DNA of 64,000 bases from Rhizoctonia solani (taxonomy: Eukaryota; Basidiomycota; Agaricomycetes; Cantharellales; Ceratobasidiaceae), in contig NC_057376.1 of NCBI RefSeq assembly GCF_016906535.1, positions 620,001 through 684,000 on the forward strand, read 5' to 3'. Shown piece by piece: positions 56,201-64,000 of this stretch; position 1 is the first letter of the stretch; each line of letters starts with the position of its first letter. The notes beneath the pieces were generated by a model. It worked only from the letters and a program-made list of their open reading frames with translations. It was not told the origin of the DNA and searched no databases. The translations under genes and the position numbers were made by a program.

Positions 56201-57129
56201 AGTTGTACTTACATAGCTTGCCATCACCCTTATGGCCTTGGTCCCTGTAGTATAGCTGGTTGTTGTTGTAGGTAGCTTGCACACCACCTTAAGCAGTTTA
56301 TATGTAGATACATCTGGCCACAAGCGCCTGCCTCCTTGACGTCCCTACAGACGTCTAGGACAAGAGGTTAGCCAAGACAAGCAAATATGGTTTGGCATGC
56401 ACAGCACAAGGATACATCATGGAATTGTGCATACAGCCCTGATGTGAGTGCCTTGGTTCCAACCTGGGTACCTTTGCTATCAATCATGTTTTGCCCTACT
56501 AGTGATACTAGGTTGGAACACCATTGTTTGAAAGTATCAACTTTGATGCAACCACCAGAGTGTCCTTGACTACAGGTAATCTTTAAAGTACTTTAGCTTA
56601 AATCAAAAATTGTATGAAAATGTACCAAAGCAATCAGAAATTTTTTGCAGTGTTTCACAAAAGTAGTTTCATCCCAAAATCTTTCTTGTGGGAGATGTTG
56701 TTGTTGATGAAATACATATGTCCAATACAATTTGTTGATTTGTTCTTGACACACCTGTATTGTTGGGGACCTTGCATGGATGTTCTCCTGCATGAGCTTT
56801 TTGGTGGCTTCTTCCCATTGCCCCCAAAGATCCTCAGTTTGGCTCTCAAATGTGTTGCACATGCATTCAATGAATGTGAGTGCTTTCCTGTTACCCAATA
56901 ATCCCATGAGTTCAGCATCAAAAGGTACAGGATTTGGGGCAGTTTGGTTGGTATTGCCAGAGGATGAATCACATGGCAGGTTGGTCAGTATAGGATCATC
57001 AATGATATTGCCATTGGGGTCAACCATAGTTGTAGGTGGTTTTTTGATCATTTGAAGAAAACCATTGTCAAACAAGTGCAGATTTCTAGCAGCATTAATA
57101 CCAAGCATAGTGTTGTCCATGGCAGTCAA
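53233..57129 (-). CDS. Multi-exon gene of unknown family with LTR-like elements in its introns, possibly decayed
   Basis: Minus-strand exons by coding look: 57,129-56,593 (MTAMDNTMLGINAARNLHLF; DNGFLQMIKKPP); 56,560-56,385 (FKQWCSNLVSLVGQNMIDSK; TKALTSGLYAQFHDV); 55,760-55,555; 55,410-55,236 (LMIGVLGMEFVRQYGLPAQV); about 54,495-54,355 (RLGLVDGQPASAIGMTALLN); about 54,310-54,165 (LFGVQVGQLFLGHQEADLAF, then a gtgagt donor); and 53,478-53,233 (SAEEAAEIAGNDDSASG; MKKKRVRGNLL, then stop). Elements B (54,679), C (55,783) and D (53,494) all fall between these exons. An in-frame TAG near 54,500 and unresolved joins leave the gene's integrity open. No domain recognised. Confidence 0.35.
53494..54134 (+). 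mobile_element. Family D solo-LTR-like element with a nested family A copy
   Basis: TGTCATAACCCATATC...GGGTCATGACA flanked by TGTGA on both sides. Net length is 463 bp once the nested 173-bp element and its duplication are removed. Inverted relative to the copy at 46,032-46,499, which shows the empty nesting site. Confidence 0.88.
53787..53959 (+). mobile_element. Family A element, copy 2 (173 bp), nested in family D
   Basis: TGTCCTGGACATGG...TTTATGACA flanked by AATAT on both sides. The uninterrupted family D copy reads agaatatcac at the same place. Its tRNA-like core from the A box through the B-box hairpin is identical to copy 1. Confidence 0.92.
54679..55233 (-). mobile_element. Family B solo-LTR-like element, copy 2 (555 bp)
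   Basis: Plus strand begins TGTTGTGACCCAACTG and ends GGAGGTTATAACA, flanked by CTTTG on both sides. It lies at a probable intron donor (caaagtgagc on the minus strand) of the unknown gene. Confidence 0.88.
55783..56362 (+). mobile_element. Family C solo LTR, copy 2 (580 bp)
   Basis: TGTTGTAGACACAATT...GTCTAGGACA flanked by AGAGG on both sides. It keeps the CACGTGA box near 55,865 that other copies have lost. It lies between coding-looking exons of the minus-strand gene. Confidence 0.9.
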
Positions 57130-57404
57130 GACAAGGCAACAAACATGCTAGCTCACTTGAGAACAGAGCTGTGGCTACCAAAAATGTATGTGCCACAAAA
57201 CATGCACAATTAATTCACTAACAACATACAGTCACATGTATTTTATCCAAATCTATGTGCTAGGTCCAGCACCACCATTGAGCATTTTCCTTCTAATTGC
57301 TGCCAATTGTTCCATCCCTGCCATGCTCTTGTTTACAACTTGAGTGTTGTCCAAATCTGTTGTTGTAACTGCACTGCAAGGTGGGCTACTTGCTAGTGGG
57401 CAGG

Positions 57405-57746
57405 TGTTATGGATATGACATTTCTTCCATAATCTGTACTTATCTTATTAATTACACAAGTAATACTAAAGTGAATAAAATAAGATAAAGATGCAAACTA
57501 AGGTTTTCAAGGTCCCTCTATCCAATTGCAACCTTTGCAGAACCTATAAGTCTCAGGAATACCCTCAACATGCAATATCTTCTGCATATATGCTATTATT
57601 TTCTTGCTCATTTAAATATATATAAATTCAGCTGAGTAAATAAACAGTAGCAAGTAATATTTCTCTTGTTTGTAGTATTTATTATTCAAGATTCTATCTT
57701 GTGGCTACATACAGAAATATTCAGGGTCCCCCCTGTTGCATAGGCA
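57405..57746 (+). repeat. Family F repeat, copy 2 (342 bp), inverted relative to copy 1
   Basis: TGTTATGGATATGACA...TTGCATAGGCA, complementary to 52,919-53,256 apart from scattered differences. The flanks GCAGG and AGTTG do not form a duplication. Confidence 0.7.
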
Positions 57747-57749
57747 AGT

Positions 57750-59819
57750 TGTTATGTATTACATGATATTTCATTCACAGCTCACCATCCACAACAATCT
57801 GTATATATCTGACTTTCTGATTTAATGGCCATTTGTCTCTTATTTTCCATTATTCCTGTCATTACTCTATGTAACACTCATATTGACTGTATGTGTTACA
57901 TATCATTGAATAGAGCTCCTTTTGCTTGTTCTAACGCTGCCTGTCACATGCTCATACAATAAGATCTCACAGAGATATTAGCTGCACAAGATTATATCTA
58001 TGTGGCTCAAGTACCTTACTAATCATTATATTTATATCTTTACATCTAGCTCATCACATGACTAGCTCTAACTTGGCAAATGAACCTTATTCCTAGCTCA
58101 GTTGAGTCATACCTCTCATGAGATTACTAAGATTTTCCTTATTTAGTAATTTCTAGTGGCACTGCAAATCCTGCTTATGAGTCATTCTGCTTGCCACCAG
58201 AATGTCTCACACTAATGACTCACTCTAAGTGCTCATTGGCTGCCAAGCATTTCTTGATAGACTGAGTCATGTATTTAGATGTTTCTATTTTTAACTAATT
58301 GCAGTTCAACCCAAGAGCAGTCACATTCCATCCTAGTCATATCTGTGCCTTCCCACCCACCAATCAAAGTCTTAGGAAGCACAGTCCTAAGCAAGTCATA
58401 CTCATACTCTGACTAGGTGAATGACTCAGTAACCTTGCCACTCTAGGGTATAAAAGGGGACTTGTTATAACCTCCTTATCTATACCACTGGAATCACACA
58501 AATTTTCTCTTATTTTTAGTATTTTTTACGGACTTGATATCTTTTGTTTTTTGATCACATGATCTTGGCGCTTATTATGCCAAGATGCCGTGCCAAGATG
58601 CCGTGCCAAGGGCGCTTAGGAGAAATCCATGCTTCTGCGCAGTCCGCAGCACAATTCTCATTTCACACATGTACTTCCTTTCTCACGCACACAGACCATG
58701 TAGATAGTGCGCTCTCTTCTATATATACAGCAGGGAAATTGCTTGGAGACCCCAAGTCAATTTTACCTTGTCTCATATCCATTGAGGAGGCATCAGCCAG
58801 CTAAGTAGCCGGCCCCCAGAAGTTCTGCTGACGCATCACCCCCCTTACCTAACTCACCACACCTCCAGGCCTAAGGCCCCTTTGCGTCACCAGTAGATAG
58901 TTAGTTGTTGCCATAAGCAACTTAGTTAGTAGTAGATAGCCTTAAGTAGTTAGATTACATAAACCTGCATAGTAGTACAGCCACAAGCGCCCGCCTTCAC
59001 CAGCGTGTACCCACCTTACAGTGGTGTACAACAGGACTCTTGCATACCCTTGGAGGGCACCCCACTTTACTCCACCTCACTGTTACTGTTGACTGTCACT
59101 CTTGGGTTTGGGCTTGCCCCTCTCAATTGTGTGATATATTGTGCCTCAAGATTTCAAATAACTTAAACTTGTATAAGTGGATCTCCCAAGTACCCATAGT
59201 GTGGAAAGGTTGTAGACCTGATACAGAGTTCTTAGGTTAAGTGAACAGAAGGCAATCATCCTTAAAGAAGGATATATACTAAGTAACCAGTTAGTTCCTG
59301 CAACTAGGAGTGAAACTTACATAACTATCTCTGCCAAAGGGAACCTGAGCCAGTACTCTTGCCCTTACAGGAATACTTACTAAGACACTTTACACTGAGA
59401 AAGGATATATCTGTAGTTGATTGTATTCAAGATAGCTAGACCCAGAGAACCCTAAAGAAGCTACTTCTTTACTTAACTTGGAAATTGGGAATCTTCCAAC
59501 ACAGACTCTGCTCAGCACCAGAGTCTTAACCTCTTTTCCCCCAATTTACAACACTCAGAACCCTCCTTATATATTCAACAGAGAAGGGGAAGAGTATATA
59601 CATTGACAAACACAATAACAAAGATAAGGTCACATGACCAAAGATAAGAAAGACATGATCACATGACTAAAGATCATGTGATATGATTACATAATAAGTG
59701 CTTAGCACCTAAATAGCATAACAATGCATATATCCATAAATCTTCATGAAAATAGCGCATATATTCACTATTTCTTTGACTTAGTGGATTCTAAGGTGGT
59801 CACGCCTCTAGGGCATGAC
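57750..59819. other. AT-rich LTR-like sequence hosting a family B element
   Basis: Begins TGTTATGTATTACATG right after family F and ends ...GGGCATGACA before a truncated family D copy, so it may itself be one old TG...CA element. No matching 5-bp flanks were found. A tataaaagggga box lies at 58,449-58,460, just before the family B insertion. No gene seen. Confidence 0.3.
58463..59033 (+). mobile_element. Family B solo-LTR-like element, copy 3 (571 bp)
   Basis: TGTTATAACCTCC...GTGTACAACA flanked by GGACT on both sides. The same repeated ccaagatgccgtgcc units are present near 58,579-58,609. Confidence 0.9.
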
Positions 59820-60105
59820 AAAGGGAGCCCACAGGCAAGGCCTGAATAATATATTATTATAGAGAGATTATGTCATCCCCCCCACCTCAAATCTGTAGTA
59901 GTTTAGTATAGTATTTGATAAAGAACTGGAGGGGGGAGGTCATGTGACCCTGGTGGACTGTCAGTCTCTAAGTCATGAGCCCTTAGAGTAATGACAGTTC
60001 TGACTGCATATATGTGAGTATATGCGGCCTTCTAAAGACTGTGGAATATCCTATTAGTAGGTGGCTTGGTCAGGAGACATGCCAGCAAAGGCATGGGTCA
60101 TGACA
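59820..60105 (+). mobile_element. Truncated family D element
   Basis: Starts abruptly at aagggagcc, which matches an internal position of the full copies, and ends GGGTCATGACA. Its 3' end abuts the old family C LTR, into which it probably inserted. Confidence 0.7.
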
Positions 60106-60212
60106 CTAAGTGTTACTGGCTGTAAGGCCTTGTACAGTGTGTGGAGTGCAACAAATGGTAATCAACCTGGGTGTTACCATGGTTGGTTGGCCTCCTTATA
60201 TCTTACAGAGAG

Positions 60213-60783
60213 TGTCCTAGACATCTGTAAGGACGTCAAGGGCGCAGGCGCTTACGGCCGTGTGGGATACAAGATATGAGCTGCTTGAGGTGGTACAGTC
60301 TACCCTACAACGTCTAACTAACTAACTACAGTGGCCACACGCTATAAGGCGGCGGCAAACTACGTATGTACAGTGAGGACAATGCTTAAGGCGTGTAACT
60401 AAGTAATTTACTGGGCTGTAAGGCCCTTGTACAATGTGGGATGCAACAAGAGGTAATTGACCTGGGTGTTACCATTGTTGGTTGTCCTCCTTATATATTA
60501 CAGAGCTACCTAATTACAAATATGTCCATATGCAATATTGTATCAAATAAGAACCCTACTCTGCAGTCAGCCTTACTCATGCATACGTGTCACTGACGTG
60601 TCATGATGACGTCATAGGTGGAGGTGGCTACATGTGATGAGTAAGCGCAAAGGGGGACATGGCTTGGCGCTTAGTGTATGATATAAGCGCCAAGGTCACG
60701 TGATTGAAAATGTTGTCCGTTTAACTTTGTTTAAATTTGAGAAAATGGGAATAAATTCCCTGGTATCAAGTGTGTCTACAACA
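60213..60783 (-). mobile_element. Family C solo LTR, copy 3 (571 bp), nested
   Basis: Plus strand TGTCCTAGACATC...GTGTCTACAACA flanked by GAGAG on both sides, inside the old family C LTR. It keeps CpG-rich motifs (tgacgtca near 60,607; tcacgtga near 60,697), suggesting it is the youngest copy here. Confidence 0.9.
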
Positions 60784-60824
60784 GAGAGTACTAATTACAA
60801 ATACAATGTGTGTGGGAAAGGAAG

Positions 60825-61406
60825 TGTTGTAGACACACTTGATACCATGGAATTTATTCCAATTTTCTCAAATTTAAACAAACTCAAACAGACAACATTT
60901 TCAATCATGTGACATTGGTGCTTATATCATACACTAAGTGCCAAGCCACATCCTCCTCTGCGCTTATTCAGTACATGTAGCCACCTCCACTGATGATGTC
61001 ATCATGACATATCAGTGACATGTTTACATGAGTAAGGCCAACTGCAGAGCAGGGTTCCTATTGGATTAGGTATTGGATATATTGTATTTGTAATTAGTTG
61101 TTCCATAGAATATATAAGGAGGCCAACCAACCATGGTAACACCCAGGTTGATTACCTCTTGTTGCATCCAAACACTGTACAAGGGCCTTAAGCCCAGTAA
61201 CCACTTAGCTGCACACTTAGTCTACTGCCTTAAGCGGCTTCCCTACTGTAGATACATAGCCTGGTCATTGCCTGTAGGGCTTTGATCATTGTAGATACTT
61301 AGCTAGTTGTTGTAGGGTACCTCATCACCGCCTTAAGCAGTTTGCTTACTGTATCACCCAGCCACAAGCACCTGCACCCTCAATGTCCCAACAGACATCT
61401 AGGACA
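60825..61406 (+). mobile_element. Family C solo LTR, copy 4 (582 bp), nested
   Basis: TGTTGTAGACACAC...ATCTAGGACA flanked by GGAAG on both sides, also inside the old family C LTR. CpG sites seen in copy 3 are mostly TG or CA here. Confidence 0.9.
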
Positions 61407-61662
61407 GGAAGCTATCTAAATGTAATAAGAACCCTGCTCCAATTGTGGCCTTACTCATGCATATGTGTCACTGATGTGTCATAATGATGTCATTGGGTGG
61501 AGGTGGCCACATTGCTTGAGTAAGCATGGATGTGGATGTGGCTTGGTGCTTAGCATATGATATAAGTGACAAGGTCACATGATCAAAAAAGTTGCTTGTT
61601 TTACTTTGTTTAAATTTGAGAAATCAGGAATAAATTCCCTTGGTATAAGTGTGTCTACAACT

Positions 61663-62090
61663 CTGCCCCCCCTCTAAGGGCCTTGGCAGCACCAAGGGCC
61701 TTCTTCTTCATATATTCTTTGTACTTTTTAAAAAATTTCCCAGCATTTTTGAGGTTCTCTTGGGGCTCCCATGTGTTTTCTTCTGATGTGTATCCTTTTC
61801 ATTTGACCCTGAAGAACCATTCTCTGTTGTGCTCTGTCCTGGACACAGTCACATGACCAGTACAAGTGGTTGCATGCAGGCCCAAGCCCAAATTTGGGGG
61901 GTAGCAGGTGTAATCATGGGTTGTCAGCAGAGGAATAATAGGGCTCTATGGCTTAGTGGTCAAGCTGGTTCAATTCTGGCTAGTTCTATTTTCCTCTGTT
62001 TATGACATGCTCCTCTGCATCTGTGATACCCTCAATCTTGTATTCTTCTTCTCTGTCCACTGTCACTGGTGGTGGGCAGTTCTCTTACCT
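61663..62090 (-). pseudogene. Chromovirus (Ty3/gypsy) integrase C-terminal remnant with chromodomain
   Basis: The minus strand reads PPPVTVDREEEYKIEG, then ITDAEEH, then (across the 173-bp insertion) NREWFFRVK-stop-KGYTSEE, NTWEPQENLKN and a Lys-rich tail ending AKALRGGAEL. This is a chromodomain, with the usual VKWKGY Trp codon changed to TGA at 61,801-61,799. The frame then stops inside the adjoining family C LTR. Upstream coding sequence is lost beyond about 62,100. Confidence 0.8.
61835..62007 (+). mobile_element. Family A element, copy 3 (173 bp), inside the chromodomain remnant
   Basis: TGTCCTGGACACAG...TTTATGACA flanked by TGCTC on both sides. The A box TGGCTTAGTGG is kept (61,949-61,959); the B box has a last-base change (GGTTCAATTCT) that also breaks the hairpin. 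Confidence 0.92.
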
Positions 62091-62503
62091 TTTATAGTTA
62101 GCCAGTTACCTTTTTATCCTTTTTTCTCATTTAATATCTCTCTTTCCTTTTAGAGTATATTCTTTTATTACTTATTTTCCCTATCCACAACAGTCACAAC
62201 ACAAACAATTTTTGTTGAGTATGTCCATAATTTTTCACAGTCTATGCCATTATTAAGGAAAGATGGTGACCCAACTGCTGGAAGAGATGCCAAACAACTA
62301 CTTAAGGACAAAAAAAGGCAGATAGATTAGAACTGTATGTCTGTAGCTTGACATGTCCTAGGAGGGGAACAAATTAGACAGGAGCCCAAGTTGACAAAAA
62401 CAACAAACTATCAGATATTTCCAGATCACTGTAAGTGAGTGTGAGAGAGCTCATGTGCCATCTCAGGACTTGTTTACTCAGTAAAAACATGTGCAAAAAG
62501 GAA

Positions 62504-62589
62504 TGACCTCTACCCGGATTGAACGGATGACCTTGAGGAGGTTCCAAGGCAAGCTGGAATCTCACGCTCTACCACTGAGCTAAGAAGTC
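62504..62589 (-). tRNA. tRNA-Trp (anticodon CCA) with a short intron
   Basis: The minus strand folds as a tRNA. Acceptor GACTTCT pairs with AGAGGTC (one G-T); the D arm is GCTC-AGTGGTA-GAGC; the anticodon stem starts TGAGA and the loop TTCCAG puts CCA at positions 34-36. About 14 nt after position 37 form the intron; the other stem strand is CCTCA (one mismatch). The T arm is ATCCG-TTCAATC-CGGGT and the discriminator is A at 62,504. A TTTTT terminator follows within 10 nt (complement of aaaaagg near 62,495-62,501). The A and B boxes are intact, so it should be transcribed. Confidence 0.85.
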
Positions 62590-63148
62590 TTGTTATAAGC
62601 TCTCATTACAACAAACGTATTGGCCTCAGTAAAGTTTAAATGAGGAAGTGTTGTTAGAACCAAGTCCCAAGAAGATACATTGGGTCAAATTCTCACTATT
62701 AACTTCAAGCTGACTGCATTGTGGTGAATATGATTATTGTAACTATATGCAATCTCTCCCAACTAGGAGGGAAAATACATGCTCTGCTGACTAAATACCT
62801 CATCTGTTCTGTAACTTACTCTACTTGTCTTGACGCCTGGGTGCTCCTCCCTTTCTACACCTATCCACTGAATGCACATTTGCATGACCAAGATCTTGTT
62901 ACCTCATGCAAGTATGACCTCAGAGCTTTTGTTTCCACATCATCCAGGAACCCTCCCCCCATGTTCACCAAAGCACGTTGCAAGCCGTTGGTTTAGAATT
63001 TGAAGCAATGATCAGTTACACCTCACTATTTGGCTAGGTAAATATACAAGGGGGGTCATCACCAGACAAACAAACAAAGAAAAAAGGAAGGAAAAACACA
63101 AGATAAAATAAACACGACGACACGACATTACAGGGGGGGGAATCCTTT
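62590..63148. other. Intergenic, nothing recognised
   Basis: A 91-codon plus frame at 62,721-62,996 has no motif or start context. A poly-G run lies at 63,133-63,140, just before the 3' end of the next gene. Confidence 0.3.
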
Positions 63149-64000
63149 TTACCGCTCAATGTTCCTACTCAATGGCCTCGAACTCGATCCGCCCATATCT
63201 ACATCTGCCCCAGTTGATAGACTTACAAACGGCTGCATCGTAAAGGGCGTAGAGAGTGGCCTGTCTCTTTCCCGTTCACGGGCGTCTCGCTCCATCCTCC
63301 GCTGCCATTCTCGCGTCTGCTCCCTGTCCCAGGGATCATGATCGACTTCGGTAGTAGTCCATGCGGCAGACGAGGAAGGGGGGCGCTTGTCTTCTTTATC
63401 GCTCGCAGCGGGCACGGGCGATCCATACTGTAGCTCCCGTTCGCGTTCGCGTTCGCGCTCCCGGTCCATACGAGGGTCACGCTCTCGCTCTCGTTCACGG
63501 TCTCGGTCGATCCTCGGCTCTCGCAAGTCACGTTCGCGGTCCAGGCGAATATCTCGAGAGTCACGGTCGCGTGCGTCTCTGGGGTCCCGCTCGCGGTCCC
63601 GTTCCAAGCGGGTATCTCGCCTACGCCCGGTTGATCCATCCCATGCGGGAGCAGGGCCAACGACGTAGCTATGCACTAGCGTAGGTGGGTACTGGGGGCC
63701 GGGTGCAACTTCATGTCGCGTTCCGGGGGTTGGACCTGTTACAGAACTCGACGCTGCACCATTCATAGAGCGGTAGCTGTAACCTCGGGACCGAGCATAG
63801 GCTTCTTCCTCGCTGGTATAGTTGAGAGTAGGAGGTTGATAGAACGTTGTGCGCCTGGGAGTCATTTGTTCCAAATCCCCAATTGCATCGGCATAAGAAA
63901 GCGGCGTAAGGGAAGGTGTTGCGCGGACTGGGACAGGCGCACGCTGAGGGTTTGCATGTAGCTTGAGCAGTGATTTTAACGAGGGGGGTTGCGGAAGGCT
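63149..64000 (-). CDS. Arg/Asp/Glu-repeat protein, 3' end only
   Basis: The frame is open from the right edge to TAA at 63,149-63,151. Visible order: a Pro-rich stretch, LKSLLKLHANPQRAPVPV, LSYADAIGDLEQMTPRR, then 63,450-63,620 with dense RDRERERE/RDRE-type repeats, then DPWDREQTREWQRRMERDAR and a Ser-rich end. The charged repeats resemble RNA-processing or transcription-associated disordered regions, but no folded domain is inside the window, so no function is given. The start lies beyond 64,000. Confidence 0.6.
   Translation of the reverse strand, partial: SLPQPPSLKSLLKLHANPQRAPVPVRATPSLTPLSYADAIGDLEQMTPRRTTFYQPPTLNYTSEEEAYARSRGYSYRSMNGAASSSVTGPTPGTRHEVAPGPQYPPTLVHSYVVGPAPAWDGSTGRRRDTRLERDRERDPRDARDRDSRDIRLDRERDLREPRIDRDRERERERDPRMDRERERERERELQYGSPVPAASDKEDKRPPSSSAAWTTTEVDHDPWDREQTREWQRRMERDARERERDRPLSTPFTMQPFVSLSTGADVDMGGSSSRPLSRNIER

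Larger units (their letters stand above)
60106..61662 (-). mobile_element. Old family C LTR (3' LTR of a chromovirus remnant), broken by two younger family C elements
   Basis: Three pieces (60,106-60,212, 60,789-60,824 and 61,412-61,662) together read as one minus-strand family C LTR whose 5' edge is (TG)TTGTAGACAC at about 61,662. Next to that edge is a polypurine tract (complement of ctgccccccctct, 61,662-61,675) and the end of a pol frame, the arrangement of a retrotransposon 3' LTR. Confidence 0.75.

Noticed and set aside
57750..59819. A complete ~1.5-kb LTR interrupted by family B
   Set aside because: Candidate ends TGTTATG and CATGACA exist, but the flanking pentamers do not match and no second copy is in the window.

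Overview
The window looks like nuclear DNA of a filamentous Agaricomycete. The split genes have many 47-70 nt introns with GT(A/G)NGT donors. The gene set is fungal: fungalysin, Vps3844, a polymerase epsilon with the fungal layout, and F-box families. Plavaka transposons and Ty3/gypsy chromoviruses are also present. The F-box/LRR and DUF6532-like families recall Rhizoctonia/Ceratobasidiaceae, but that is an inference from protein style; no database was searched.

Bases 1-36,050 are a dense gene block. In order: a 5'-truncated gene for a 2-oxoglutarate/Fe(II) oxygenase-like protein (+); DNA polymerase kappa (-); a secreted fungalysin metalloprotease (+); UDP-glucose pyrophosphorylase (+); an F-box protein (+); the catalytic subunit of DNA polymerase epsilon with an RGG-rich N-terminus (-); a Vps3844-type ER/vacuole membrane protein (+); a probable mitochondrial membrane protein (-); an F-box/LRR-like protein (+); alanyl-tRNA synthetase with two candidate in-frame starts (+); and ribosomal protein S18/uS13 (+).

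Bases 36,650-45,906 hold a decayed paralogue of that F-box/LRR gene. It is split by a ~7.7 kb Plavaka-type DNA transposon (about 37,335-45,035). The transposon carries a broken transposase gene (+) and a divergent DUF6532-like accessory gene (-), with tctacgtaga-type subterminal repeats at both ends.

Bases 45,330-62,590 are a graveyard of small TG...CA elements, mostly solo-LTR-like. Five families can be drawn to the base from 5-bp target-site duplications: A (173 bp, three copies, with tRNA-like A and B boxes), B (555-571 bp, three), C (571-582 bp, four complete plus one old interrupted copy), D (463-468 bp net, two plus one truncated) and E (456 bp, one). The old C copy sits next to a polypurine tract and a chromodomain-bearing pol remnant, so family C is the LTR of a Ty3/gypsy chromovirus. 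Several elements are nested, which gives a relative order of insertion. Minus-strand multi-exon coding traces of unknown family (53.2-57.1 kb and 49.6-51.4 kb) lie among them. A tRNA-Trp(CCA) gene with a short intron closes the repeat zone at 62.5 kb, and a duplicate of its flank with half the tRNA lies at 46.8-48.25 kb.

Bases 63,149-64,000 hold the 3' end of a gene for an Arg/Asp/Glu-repeat protein that runs off the right edge. Exon joins were read by eye; gene ends are firmer than every internal junction.
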